This document shows, piece by piece, positions 50,292-59,455 of a stretch of 64,000 bases of DNA. The stretch's first letter is position 1; every line of letters starts with the position of its first letter. The notes beneath the pieces were generated by a model. The model made no database searches, had not been told where the DNA came from, and was given only the letters and a program-made list of their open reading frames with translations. Position numbers and translations under genes: made by a program. The DNA is from Terriglobia bacterium (GTDB lineage Bacteria; Acidobacteriota; Terriglobia; Terriglobales; Acidobacteriaceae): positions 92,389-156,388 of the forward strand of contig JAIQGK010000014.1 of the NCBI GenBank assembly GCA_020072645.1, in the 5' to 3' direction.

Positions 50292-51188
50292 ATGCATCTC
50301 GCCCTCGGCATTCTCCTTGCTCTTCTCGCTTCGCAGCCCGACTCAAAACCAGAGTGGTGCCGCGACCTGCCTCGTCCCGCTTATAGCAAGCTGGAACGCG
50401 TCAGTGTTCCAGACAAATGGTTTGAAGTCTATCGCATCCGCCCCGGCCTGTTCGCCATTTACGAGCCGCACCAGCAGGAAGAGATCATCTCCTACCTGAT
50501 CGTCGGCAAAAAACAGGCGCTGCTCTTTGACACCGGCATGGGCATCAGCGATATCAAAAAAGTTGTCAAAGGCCTCACCACTCTCCCCGTCAGCGTCATG
50601 AACTCCCACACGCACAATGATCACGTAAGCGACAACTGGCGTTTCAGCAGGATTTACGGCATGGACACAGCTTTCACCCGTGAACATGCCAAGGGAACTA
50701 TCGCAGCGGCGCAGGAAGAGATTGTTCCCGGTGCGATCTGTGGCGAGCTTCCCGCCGGCTTCAATCCAAAAACTTACCGCGTGAAACCGTTTCACATCAC
50801 AGACTGGATCCACGACGGCTCAAAGATCGATCTGGGCGGACGCGTCTTGCAGGTAATTTCAACTCCCGGCCACACGCCCGACTCCATCTCGCTGTGGGAC
50901 GCGCAAAACAAATTACTCTTCACCGGCGACATGTATTATCCCGGAGCAATCTTCCTATTCCGTCCGGAAACCGATCTCGACGCCTACGAAGCTTCTATAA
51001 AAAAGATGTCTGCGCTGGGAGCCACGCTGCTACTTCCCGCGCACAACGTCCCTGTCGCCGATCCCGCCGACCTGCCTCGCGTTCTGGCCGCAATTAAAGA
51101 AGCGCGCAGCGGAAAGATGAAGCCCATCAAAGCCGAGCACTGGTCAGAGTATAAGTTTGATGGGTTCTCATTTCTGTTGAGCAAATAG
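50292..51188 (+). CDS. MBL-fold metallo-hydrolase
   Basis: About 298 residues from ATG 50292, with AGGA seven bases upstream. A hydrophobic N-terminus (MHLALGILLALLASQ) may be a signal peptide or anchor. The metallo-beta-lactamase core shows ALLFDTGMGI, NSHTHNDHVSDN (His106, His108, Asp110, His111), STPGHTPDSISLW and FTGDMYYPGAIF. The pattern is that of the glyoxalase II-like/MBL superfamily; the substrate is unknown. It is transcribed alone. Confidence 0.85.
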   Translation: MHLALGILLALLASQPDSKPEWCRDLPRPAYSKLERVSVPDKWFEVYRIRPGLFAIYEPHQQEEIISYLIVGKKQALLFDTGMGISDIKKVVKGLTTLPVSVMNSHTHNDHVSDNWRFSRIYGMDTAFTREHAKGTIAAAQEEIVPGAICGELPAGFNPKTYRVKPFHITDWIHDGSKIDLGGRVLQVISTPGHTPDSISLWDAQNKLLFTGDMYYPGAIFLFRPETDLDAYEASIKKMSALGATLLLPAHNVPVADPADLPRVLAAIKEARSGKMKPIKAEHWSEYKFDGFSFLLSK

Positions 51189-51218
51189 CAGATAGCAATT
51201 AGCAACTAGCCAAAATTT

Positions 51219-51248
51219 CACCGCAAAGGACGCGAAGTACGCAAAGTG
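51219..51248. repeat. Dispersed repeat, CCGCAAAGGACGCGAAG type
   Basis: Another copy of the purine-rich family, directly after a TTAGCAACTAGCC-type simple repeat at 51183-51213. A partial opposite-strand copy is at 51333-51355. Confidence 0.6.
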
Positions 51249-51375
51249 AACTGGTGCCTTCGTTCGATATAACAAAAATTTGATCGCAACGAACGCAAAA
51301 GAATCGCAAAGACTGTAATTCAAACTTCTTCTCCTTTGCGCCCTTCGCGGTAAGAGCTTCCCTAGCAGCTAGTAG

Positions 51376-52428
51376 CTAGTGGCCAGCAGCTTCTTTTTCC
51401 AACAACGCCGCCTTCCTTTTTACTCCCCAACGATATCCCGCCAGGCTCCCATTCTTCTGCACTACGCGATGGCACGGCACCACCACCGCAACAGGATTCG
51501 ATCCGCACGCGTTCGCCACGGCGCGTACAGCTTTCGGTCGACCAATCGTCTTCGCCAGCTCCGTATAACTCCATGTCTGTCCGGACGGTATGCGTTGCAG
51601 CTCTTTCCACACCATCTGCTGGAACGCCGTGCCGCGCAGATCGAGCGGGATGTTCAAGGGCGCGGTCGATCCCTTCAGGAGCTGCTTTATTTGTTTTGCC
51701 ACCGCCTCCAGCCCCGCGTCATCGCGACGGATCTCCGCCGCCCCAAAATCATGCTTCAGTTCGCGAAGCAATGCGGCATCGCTTTCGCCAAAGCGCACAG
51801 CGCAGACGCCGCGCTCAGTCGTCGCAACCAGCAGCTTGCCCAGTTCAGTCGAAATCACGGTGCAACGAATCTCAATGCCTTCCCCGCCCCTGCGAAACGC
51901 CGATGGCGTCATCCCCAGTTGTGCGGGAATGCTTTCATACGCGCGGCTGCTGGAACTGTATCCAGCTTCATAGATCGCTTCTGTCACGCTGCCGTCTCCA
52001 AGCAGCGCCTGCCGAAACTTCCCTGCCCGCCGCGCCTGTTGATACTCCCTCGGGCTGATTCCCAGAATCCGCTTGAACAGTCGTTGAAAGTGAAATGGGC
52101 TGATGGCCACGTGGCGCGAGATGGCCGTCAGGCTCAGCGTGATGTCCAGGTTCTGGTCAATGTACCGGCAGGCCGCTTCCACTTTCTGCGTCTGCCGATT
52201 GCGTTCGAGCGGCGTGCAGCGGCGGCACGGACGATATCCCGCCTGCTGCGCCTGCGTAGGTGAATCAAAAAATTCAACGTTCTCGCGCTTTGGCCGCCGG
52301 CTGGGGCATGAAGGACGGCAAAATACTCCGGTTGACTTCACTGCGTAAACAAAGCGGCCGTCTGCCTTGGCGTCATGCGCCAGCACAAGGTTCCATTTTT
52401 GGTTTGGACTGCCTGATGTCATTTGCAT
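51376..52428 (-). CDS. ada: Bifunctional Ada: methylphosphotriester sensor, AraC regulator, O6-methylguanine-DNA methyltransferase
   Basis: A 350-residue protein from ATG 52428, with GGAG seven bases upstream. The N-terminal zinc domain has Cys37, Cys41, Cys68 and Cys71 (GVFCRPSCPSRRP, PCRRC). Cys37 is the expected methylphosphotriester acceptor. An AraC-type HTH follows (ISRHVAISPFHFQRLFKRIL, YEAGYSSSSRAYE). The C-terminal methyltransferase has the catalytic PCHRV with Cys319, plus FQQMVWKELQRIPSGQTWSY. It repairs alkylated DNA directly and activates its own regulon when methylated. No partner gene is adjacent. Confidence 0.96.
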   Translation of the reverse strand: MQMTSGSPNQKWNLVLAHDAKADGRFVYAVKSTGVFCRPSCPSRRPKRENVEFFDSPTQAQQAGYRPCRRCTPLERNRQTQKVEAACRYIDQNLDITLSLTAISRHVAISPFHFQRLFKRILGISPREYQQARRAGKFRQALLGDGSVTEAIYEAGYSSSSRAYESIPAQLGMTPSAFRRGGEGIEIRCTVISTELGKLLVATTERGVCAVRFGESDAALLRELKHDFGAAEIRRDDAGLEAVAKQIKQLLKGSTAPLNIPLDLRGTAFQQMVWKELQRIPSGQTWSYTELAKTIGRPKAVRAVANACGSNPVAVVVPCHRVVQKNGSLAGYRWGVKRKAALLEKEAAGH

Positions 52429-52664
52429 ATTTTTTCTCCGCAACCCAACTCTACGGCTTGCGAAGAACGCAGACTATCCGCTGCTTGCTGCCAAATCAAT
52501 TTTAATTGATGTGGACCATGGCGATTTCTCGCATCAACCTTCATGAATCGTGGACCGCAGCCGCCCCCGGCTGCTCAGAATCTCCCTGCCCAAATGGCTG
52601 ATGCGCCCGCCATATCGATTGTTCCATACTGCTCTCCATCGCAACCAGGAGCAGTGAATCGAAA

Positions 52665-53570
52665 ATGGAAAATATCTGGAGCAAGCTTTCAAACGATCTG
52701 GCGGACGTCTCTGCAGCAGTGGGCAAATCCGTTGTGGCAGTGCACGGCACGCGACATCCTTCCAGCGGCATTATCATTGCCAAAGACGCTGTGGTAGCCG
52801 CCAGCCACGCCGTCCGTCGTGACGACGAAATCACCGTGATTACCGTGCCCGGACAAAAAGCTTCCGCGCGCGTCAGCGGGCGCGATCCCAGCACTGACCT
52901 CGTTGTTCTGCGCCTGCAACAGCCGCTCGATGCTCCTGCCATCCGGTGGGCATCGACCACAAATCTGCGCGTCGGTGAACTGGTGCTTGCGCTGGCGCGC
53001 ACACGGCGCGGCCACATAGTCGCCAGTTCGGGAATCATCTCTGGCTTGATCAACGGGCCCATGCGGACATGGCGCGGTGGTGAAATTGACCAATTCATCC
53101 GTCCCGATCTCACCATGTATTCCGGCTTCTCCGGCGGCCCGCTGGTCAATAGCCAGGGAGAGCTTCTGGGCATGAATACGGCGGGCTTGCATCGCTCGGG
53201 CATCACCGTGCCTTCCGCGACAGTACAGCGCGTTTCAGCTGAACTTCTGGAAAAAGGCGGCATCCAGCGTCCTTATCTCGGCCTTGCCATGCAGGCCGCG
53301 CCGTTGCCGGAATCTTTACGAACTCGTCTGAATCTAACCGCCAGTGAGGGATTGCTGGTGGTCCACGTTGAGCCGGGCAGCCCTGCGGATAAAGCCGGAA
53401 TTTTTCTGGGAGACGTGCTGATCACGTTGGCAGGCGAGCCAGCGGCTGACATTGATTCGGTGCAAGGCATTTTGCGCTCGCACAAACCCGGCGCGTCCGT
53501 TGAAGCCAGCCTGATTCGTGGCGGCGCAATCACCAACGTCAGTCTGCGCCTGGAAGCCCGCGCAGCATAA
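52665..53570 (+). CDS. HtrA/DegP-like S1C serine protease with one PDZ domain
   Basis: A 301-residue protein. The trypsin-like triad is visible: His48 in VVAASHAV, Asp78 in STDLVVLRL, and Ser156 in YSGFSGGPLV. A C-terminal PDZ domain covers residues ~200-298 (GLLVVHVEPGSPADKAGIFL, GDVLITLAGEP). There is no signal peptide or transmembrane anchor, which is unusual for HtrA proteins and implies a cytoplasmic form unless the start is upstream. The two-component regulator at 53607 starts 36 bases later and may be co-transcribed. Confidence 0.88.
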   Translation: MENIWSKLSNDLADVSAAVGKSVVAVHGTRHPSSGIIIAKDAVVAASHAVRRDDEITVITVPGQKASARVSGRDPSTDLVVLRLQQPLDAPAIRWASTTNLRVGELVLALARTRRGHIVASSGIISGLINGPMRTWRGGEIDQFIRPDLTMYSGFSGGPLVNSQGELLGMNTAGLHRSGITVPSATVQRVSAELLEKGGIQRPYLGLAMQAAPLPESLRTRLNLTASEGLLVVHVEPGSPADKAGIFLGDVLITLAGEPAADIDSVQGILRSHKPGASVEASLIRGGAITNVSLRLEARAA

Positions 53571-53606
53571 CGATCACACAGACACAACGAGCAAACGGTT
53601 CGGGGA

Positions 53607-54311
53607 ATGAACAAAAGAGACGACATTTCGCTGCGTGTGCTCGTGATCGCAGCCACGTCCGCGCGCCGTACACATTTGGCCGCCGTGATATCGCGCGCGG
53701 TGCGTGGAGTAACCGTCATTTGCGACTCCCAAATCTCACCGGCAAGATTTGCCGCTTCCAAGGCTGACATTCTGGTGGCCGATCTGGACACTCCATCTTC
53801 GGCCGCCGCTATGCTGGATTTTCTTGAAGCGGCTCCCGCCTCCTCCGGTACAATCGCCCTGATCGACGATCCCGATCCAGAATGGGTGCGGACCGCGCTA
53901 AAAGGGTCTATGCATGCCATCATCTCGCGTGACGCCAATACTGAAGACATGCAAATGGCGCTGCAGGCCGCCGAAGCTGGCTTCATTCTTCTCCATCCCA
54001 CCTCTGTTCACGGTCTGCTGCAAAACAATGCCATCGATGAAATGCGCGACATAAACGGCGAAGACATGTACCACGAAAACCTGGCTCGCGAAGATATAGT
54101 CGAAGACCTGATTGAAGACCTAACCGCCCGCGAATCCGAAGTCTTGCGCCTCGTCAGCATGGGACTGGGTAACAAAGAAATTGCCACTCGTCTGGCGATC
54201 TCTGAGCACACCGCCAAATTTCACATCAGCTCGATTCTAGGCAAACTGCATGCAGCCAGCCGGACTGAAGCCGTGAGCCTCGGAATCCGAAAAGGTCTGA
54301 TTCCAATCTGA
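53607..54311 (+). CDS. NarL/LuxR-type response regulator
   Basis: A 234-residue protein. Residues ~10-135 form a receiver-like domain (LRVLVIAATSARRTHLAAVI, ADILVADLDTPSS, TIALIDDP, MHAIISRDA). The acidic pocket is altered relative to typical receivers, so phosphorylation is uncertain. After an acidic linker (EDIVEDLIEDL) comes a full LuxR HTH (LTARESEVLRLVSMGLGNKE to LGKLHAASRTEAV). It follows the HtrA-like protease by 36 bases and precedes the sensor kinase, but the kinase has its own 282-base upstream region. Confidence 0.88.
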   Translation: MNKRDDISLRVLVIAATSARRTHLAAVISRAVRGVTVICDSQISPARFAASKADILVADLDTPSSAAAMLDFLEAAPASSGTIALIDDPDPEWVRTALKGSMHAIISRDANTEDMQMALQAAEAGFILLHPTSVHGLLQNNAIDEMRDINGEDMYHENLAREDIVEDLIEDLTARESEVLRLVSMGLGNKEIATRLAISEHTAKFHISSILGKLHAASRTEAVSLGIRKGLIPI

Positions 54312-54593
54312 GAACCCAAGACAAACCTTCAAAGATTTCGATCTGTTAGAACTTTCTTAACTTGAAGAATAATTTTTATGTCCATGGTGCGCTGTACCTA
54401 TGCTCATCAAGCGCTCACTCCAGACCACCTGCGTAGTCGCCAAATTCCTGCTTCTACTCTGGATCAGTCCACTGTCGTCCTCGTCCCAATGCCTTAGCCC
54501 CCATGATGGCTTTACACAGTCTTTTGCGTGATATGCTCGGAATTGCCACTCGTCTGCAAACGCTCAGTTTAGAGCAGGAGTAAACGAGAAAGA

Positions 54594-57212
54594 ATGTATC
54601 CCCCGTCTACCACTCGCCTGCGCGTGATCTCGTGGGTCGTCACCTTTCTGCTGCCTGTGGCAGCCTGGAGCGTTGCCCACTATAGCCTTTCGTTCTTCCA
54701 TCCCGGAGTGGGAGTATTTTTCATTGCCGCCGCTGGCATTTCCGCTGTCATAGGCGGCCTGCCCGCCGCCATCACGGGAGCTCTGCTCAACACCGCCGCG
54801 CTGGTCGGCTTCTCTTATCTCTATCAACCGGAGATATCCACAACCAGCAATGAACTCTGGGCAGCTCTGCTGATCGCCGTAACACTGGTGGTAGGGCTGG
54901 CTCGACAAAAGTGGTCGACGGCGGAAATGGTTGCTGGAACGCTCAGCAATGACCTTGCCCGGCTGCGTGATGAGTTGGAATCGCAGCGCAGTGACCTCAA
55001 GCGCTTTCACGATCTCAGCGTGCGCCTTTCCAGCAACCTGGAATTGCAGCGCTTATTGAATGACGTTCTCACGTCCATCGCCGCGCTGCAAAAGACAGAT
55101 CTTGGCATGCTGCTGCTTCTGCCGGAGCGTTCCAGCAGAACTCTTCAAGTTGCGACATTCGCCGGCTTCACTGCCGAGCAGATCAAGTCTTTCGGTGATC
55201 TGCCGGCATCTTTCTTTTCTCCTGAGCACCGCGTATTGATTGAAGATATTGACAAGGCCGGAATATATTTTCCGTTTGTCGATGCGGCCGCGCAAGTCGG
55301 CTTCCGCTCAGTCTTCAGCACGCCCATCGTCAACACCCGTGGCGACGCGCTTGGCGTGGTGGTTACGTTCTTCCGCAAGTCATACGTTCCCAGTGACCGC
55401 CAGTCGCGGCTGGTGGAACTTTACGCCCGTCAGGCCGCCAATGCCCTGGATAACGCGCGCTTGTACCATGAGTCGCTACAGACTCTGGCCGCGGAACAGC
55501 AGCGCACCGCCGTGCTGCGCGCCCTGGCGGAAGCTTCCGTCCAGATCAATTCCGTTTTCGCGCTCGATTCTTTGCTCCAGACCATCACAGATCAGGCGCG
55601 AAACATTATTGGCGCGCGACAGGCTCTTACCACACTGCTTCCCCGCGGCGAATGGAACCGCAGTATCACCTGCGTTTCCGTTGCGGAAGGCCAGGCAGCT
55701 CTTGAGTTCGCCAAAGAAAGCTCTGAGATGTTCATGCTGGCCTGCAATCTCAACAAGCCTGTCCGTCTGCATGCCGGCGCAAGAGCAAATAGCTGGGGAC
55801 CGGTGCGTCGCGCTACAGACGCCACGCGCCACGGCTGGCTGGCGGCTCCGCTGCTCACGCGCGACGGTCGCAATCTTGGCCTGATCCAGCTTTCGCAAAA
55901 ACTGACTGGCGAGTTTTCTCCCGACGACGAAGCTATCCTTGTCCAGCTCACGCATATGGCCTCCGTGGCCATTGACAACGTGCGGCTCTACCGTGAAGCG
56001 CAGGAGCAGATTGCCGAAACCAAACGCGCGCAGGAAATGCTGGAGCGCGGCAAGGAAAGCATGCAGCTGGCGCAGCAGTACGTCGGTATCGGAATCTGGG
56101 AGTGGGACCTGCAAACCGGCGAGCTGGCATGGTCAGATGAGATCCGTCGCTTGCACGGAATCGAAGTTGAGAAATTCGACGGCCGCTATGAAAGCTGGAT
56201 GGAAAGCATTGTTCCTGAAGACCGGCAGCAGGTGCACCAGTCCATTACCAACGCGCTGGCCAGCAACAGTGAGTATGAAGTCCAATACCGCGTTTACATG
56301 GCCGATAAAGCTTTACACTGGCTGGAAGCCCGCGGACGCATCATCGTAATGAATGATCTGCCCGTGCGCATGCTGGGCGTGGCCATGGACGTGACATCGC
56401 GCAAGGCGGCGGAGCAGACGCTGCGGCAGTCGGAAAAAATTGCCGCCACCGGTCGTCTTGCGGCAAGCATCGCGCATGAAATCAACAATCCGCTGGCTTC
56501 TGTGATGAACGCGCTGTACATTCTGCGCACCAACTCCAAAATGCCTGAGTCCGCGCTGGTGTACGTAAAGACCGCTGAAGAAGAACTGGCCCGCGTGGTG
56601 CACATCACCAAGCAGACGCTTGGCTTCTACCGCGAGATATCTTCCCCGGTAATGAGTTCCGTGCCACAGCTGTTTGAAGAAGTGCTGGCCGCCTACGATG
56701 CTCGCATCGAACAAGGCCGGATTACGGTGCACAGGGATTTCAGTGACGTTGTTCCCCTGGCGGCGTTTCCCAGTGAATTGCGCCAAGTATTTTCCAATCT
56801 GGTATTGAACGCGATTGAAGCCATCTCAGGGCAGGGCAATATTTATATTCGTGTGCGGCACGCGCATGACCGGCAAGAGCGCGAGGGGATTCGCGTTATC
56901 GTGGCGGACGATGGTTGCGGCATTCCAGCGGAAAACATGCCGCAAATCTTTGAACCCTTCTTTACTACGAAAGACTCCAAAGGCACCGGACTGGGCCTGT
57001 GGGTGAGCCAGGGCATTGTGCAGAAGCACCAGGGCATCCTGCGCGTGCGCAGCCGTACCGATGAAGCAAGACACGGTACCTGCTGCAGCGTCTTTTTGCC
57101 CTTTGCCGCCCATGAGGCCCCGGCAGAAGATGAGTCTGCGGCGTCTAATGATCAGGCGCAGGACGTGATGACCAAGACCGCCGGTTCCGGCAACGATCGC
57201 TCCGCGGCCTAA
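54594..57212 (+). CDS. Hybrid GAF-PAS sensor histidine kinase
   Basis: An 872-residue kinase. Residues 10-100 have several hydrophobic helices (VISWVVTFLLPVAAWSVAHY, GIFFIAAAGISAVIGGLPAA-like, LWAALLIAVTLVVGLARQ). Two GAF-like domains follow (~150-290 and ~320-470), then a PAS domain (~510-610: GIGIWEWDLQTGELAWSDEI). The transmitter has His628 in SIAHEINNP, an N box FSNLVLNAIEAI, ADDGCGIP and GTGLGLWVSQGI. No receiver domain is attached. The cognate regulator may be the LuxR protein upstream or a distant one. It ends overlapping the small minus-strand gene by a few bases. Confidence 0.93.
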   Translation: MYPPSTTRLRVISWVVTFLLPVAAWSVAHYSLSFFHPGVGVFFIAAAGISAVIGGLPAAITGALLNTAALVGFSYLYQPEISTTSNELWAALLIAVTLVVGLARQKWSTAEMVAGTLSNDLARLRDELESQRSDLKRFHDLSVRLSSNLELQRLLNDVLTSIAALQKTDLGMLLLLPERSSRTLQVATFAGFTAEQIKSFGDLPASFFSPEHRVLIEDIDKAGIYFPFVDAAAQVGFRSVFSTPIVNTRGDALGVVVTFFRKSYVPSDRQSRLVELYARQAANALDNARLYHESLQTLAAEQQRTAVLRALAEASVQINSVFALDSLLQTITDQARNIIGARQALTTLLPRGEWNRSITCVSVAEGQAALEFAKESSEMFMLACNLNKPVRLHAGARANSWGPVRRATDATRHGWLAAPLLTRDGRNLGLIQLSQKLTGEFSPDDEAILVQLTHMASVAIDNVRLYREAQEQIAETKRAQEMLERGKESMQLAQQYVGIGIWEWDLQTGELAWSDEIRRLHGIEVEKFDGRYESWMESIVPEDRQQVHQSITNALASNSEYEVQYRVYMADKALHWLEARGRIIVMNDLPVRMLGVAMDVTSRKAAEQTLRQSEKIAATGRLAASIAHEINNPLASVMNALYILRTNSKMPESALVYVKTAEEELARVVHITKQTLGFYREISSPVMSSVPQLFEEVLAAYDARIEQGRITVHRDFSDVVPLAAFPSELRQVFSNLVLNAIEAISGQGNIYIRVRHAHDRQEREGIRVIVADDGCGIPAENMPQIFEPFFTTKDSKGTGLGLWVSQGIVQKHQGILRVRSRTDEARHGTCCSVFLPFAAHEAPAEDESAASNDQAQDVMTKTAGSGNDRSAA

Positions 57213-57334
57213 GCCGTTTTCTTATCTCGCAGCGTGTGGAACTCAATGACCTTTCCACGTTCCGACGGTGAAAGCGAGCTTGCCGGACGCAGCTGAAAAC
57301 TTGCCGGTATATAAAACTCAATTAGCTTGCCCAT
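57209..57334 (-). CDS. 41-residue conserved-type small protein (MGKLIEFY...)
   Basis: A 41-codon ORF with AGAGGTGG six bases before ATG 57334. The sequence starts MGKLIEFYIPASFQLRP and ends with a charged segment SERGKVIEFHTLRDKKTA. The repeated (K)-x-IEF element at both ends (KLIEFY, KVIEFH) is a distinctive pattern that recurs in short acidobacterial proteins as far as I can recall. It overlaps the end of the histidine kinase gene on the opposite strand by four bases. Too short for most gene finders. Function unknown; not clearly exported or membrane bound. Confidence 0.6.
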   Translation of the reverse strand: MGKLIEFYIPASFQLRPASSLSPSERGKVIEFHTLRDKKTA

Positions 57335-57459
57335 AACCACCTCTTACATGGGCATGTTGTCAGGCCATCTCCGGCAGGTTAGTTAAAACGGAATTAAAAA
57401 TCTTAAGATCGATCTCCGACTTGTTTTTTATTTTCATCACGGAAAACCTCGGATAAGCG

Positions 57460-57801
57460 TCAGCTTTCCTGGCCGCTGAGCAGGCGCGCCATCACGCCAG
57501 AAATCCGTTCCCAGTTTTTGGCTTCCACTGCCAACTGCCGTCGTCCCGCCGGGCTTAGGCTGTAGAACTTGGCTTTGCGGTTGTTCTCTGACGTGCCCCA
57601 CTCTGACTTTATCCATCCGCGTTGCTGCAGACGCAAGAGCGCGGGATACAAAGTGCCCTGGTTCAGTTGCAGCAGGTTCTCTGAGACCTGCTCAATGCGC
57701 CGTGCAATGCCGTAACCGTGCAAGGGGCCGAGCGCTTCCAGGGTCTTCAGCACCATCAGATCAAGCGTGCCTTGCAAGACATCTGTCTTGGCTTCACCCA
57801 T
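57460..57801 (-). CDS. PadR family transcriptional regulator
   Basis: About 113 residues from ATG 57801, with AGGAGG ten bases upstream. The PadR winged-helix pattern is complete: VLQGTLDLMVLKTLEALGPL, HGYGIARRIEQVSENLLQLN, QGTLYPALLRLQQRGWI and KFYSLSPAGRRQL. PadR proteins usually repress adjacent transporter or stress genes. Here the nearest candidates are not obviously partners, so its target is unknown. It is a lone gene convergent with nothing and upstream of the small protein gene. Confidence 0.92.
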   Translation of the reverse strand: MGEAKTDVLQGTLDLMVLKTLEALGPLHGYGIARRIEQVSENLLQLNQGTLYPALLRLQQRGWIKSEWGTSENNRKAKFYSLSPAGRRQLAVEAKNWERISGVMARLLSGQES

Positions 57802-58087
57802 GAATGTGCGCCTCCTGTTGGCTATCAACACAAAGCTACAGATTGCTCATGTGGATTGTCAACAGGGGAAATCTATTCTCGACCGTTCAGGACGTGCGCC
57901 GGGGGCCGTGGATGTCTTTCACCCGAAAGTACGGTATCTGCCAAACTTAAGTAACCTCTCGCCTTATTGAATCGAAAGCATTTAAGGCTTACCGCCTAAC
58001 TGGACACACATTAGAAAATTTAATAATCGGGAGTTTCCGGAGTTTTTGGGGTATTCTAAGTGCTCATTCAGCGGTTACTTTTGTGCT

Positions 58088-58627
58088 ATGCCCAGAGTAA
58101 GAACACAAAACGCTATCGGAAATGCGGACCCGGGACTCGCCGGCTTCTCACTGGTTGAGCTCCTGGTGGTCGTAATGGTCATCCTGACCATTGCGGCAAT
58201 CGCAATTCCGAATCTGGTGCATGCCAAAATGCGCGCCAATGAAGCTGCTGCCGTCTCTTCAGTCAAGACGATTAACACCGCTCAGCTCATGTACAAAGAC
58301 GCTTTCCCTGAGGTTGGGTACGCCAGCAGCCTGGCGGACCTTGGCACTCGTGGCAGTACGTGTGAAAAGCCCACCAGAACAAATGCCTGCCTGATCATGG
58401 ATGAGGCGCTTACAGGCGGCCTGAAAACCGGTTACATGTTTGAAGTCGTTGGAGATGGCCAAACGCCTACCACCAGTTATATCGTGACTGCCACACCGGA
58501 GTCGGGCCTCTCAGGACGCTGCAATATCTCGTCGAACCAAGGCGGAGATATCCACATAACTCTCCCTGGCAGCCCCGGCACATCCGGCGGTAGATCCGTA
58601 GGAGCGGGCAGCTCCGGCTGCGAGTAG
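58088..58627 (+). CDS. Type IV pilin-like prepilin
   Basis: About 179 residues from ATG 58088. A leader ending in Gly (NADPGLAG) is followed by the prepilin methylation/cleavage signature FSLVELLVVVMVILTIAAIA with conserved Glu5. The C-terminal head has a Cys-containing region (STCEKPTRTNACL, SGRCNISS, SGCE) suited to disulfide bonds. Acidobacterial members of this type are annotated as pilins or type II secretion pseudopilins; the small size and lack of pil neighbours leave the choice open. Confidence 0.88.
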   Translation: MPRVRTQNAIGNADPGLAGFSLVELLVVVMVILTIAAIAIPNLVHAKMRANEAAAVSSVKTINTAQLMYKDAFPEVGYASSLADLGTRGSTCEKPTRTNACLIMDEALTGGLKTGYMFEVVGDGQTPTTSYIVTATPESGLSGRCNISSNQGGDIHITLPGSPGTSGGRSVGAGSSGCE

Positions 58628-58672
58628 CTTACCGCCGCCCTTCCACCGCGCCCCATCACTTGTAACAACCTC

Positions 58673-59215
58673 TTACTGAGCTTTTACTTCCACGGAAACA
58701 CGCGTATTTTCCCAATCCAGGTTGAGATTTGCCGTACTGTCATTCTTCTTGTCAAAGGAGATGGTGAACTGCTCTACCGATTGAGGCAGCGCGGTTTTCT
58801 TCATATCCACGCGGGCCAGGTCCTGGCTTTCGTCATATTGCGTTCCCCACTGCCCGGTCTGCTTGTTGATAATGAGCTTCCATGTTCCTTCTGAAGGCAA
58901 AATGTAGAGCGTGTATTTTCCCGCAGGCACCTTGACGCCGCCAATGTTGAGATCGATCTCCGTATTCAACGCGGTGGCTTCATTCGCGCCCGTTCGCCAC
59001 ACTTTGCCGTAAGGAGCAAGCTCCTGCCCAACTTTCCTGTCCTTCAGTGAGGGGCGGCTGTAATCGATGGTGATCTTCTTGTTCTTCAGCGTCACCTCGG
59101 CTGTGCCGGGAGGGCTGGGACGCTTGCTTTTGTCCTGTGGCGGCTGCTGGGCCATTCCCATAACGGCAATCAACAGGACCAATGAGACTCCAACTGCTAA
59201 ACGTTTCCGCTGCAT
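58673..59215 (-). CDS. DUF2911 family exported protein
   Basis: A 180-residue protein; GGAAAGGA precedes ATG 59215. The signal peptide is VGVSLVLLIAVMGMAQQ. The DUF2911 core is clear: AEVTLKNKKITIDYSRPSLK, PYGKVWRTGANEATAL, KVPAGKYTLYILPSEGTWKL and FTISFDKKNDSTANLNLDW. The length is typical. The family is a beta-sandwich of unknown function, often secreted. It is transcribed divergently from the OmpA-type gene. Confidence 0.95.
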   Translation of the reverse strand: MQRKRLAVGVSLVLLIAVMGMAQQPPQDKSKRPSPPGTAEVTLKNKKITIDYSRPSLKDRKVGQELAPYGKVWRTGANEATALNTEIDLNIGGVKVPAGKYTLYILPSEGTWKLIINKQTGQWGTQYDESQDLARVDMKKTALPQSVEQFTISFDKKNDSTANLNLDWENTRVSVEVKAQ

Positions 59216-59455
59216 CTTTTGATTTCCTTTCCCTTTAAAGCAGGTTATGATCGCCGCGGCAGGTGGAGCTTAACAAGTGTTGGCGAACGTCCGGGTCCCG
59301 GCATAAAGGCCGCCTCTCGCCGGCGTGGTCACCAAAGTACTATCGCCACGTTGACCGCGTGCGACTTTTCATAATACCCAGTGTCACATAAAGTTATACC
59401 GAACTAAATCGTTCTAACAAATTGATCCAGAGAAGAAATTGAAGCGAGGCATGCC

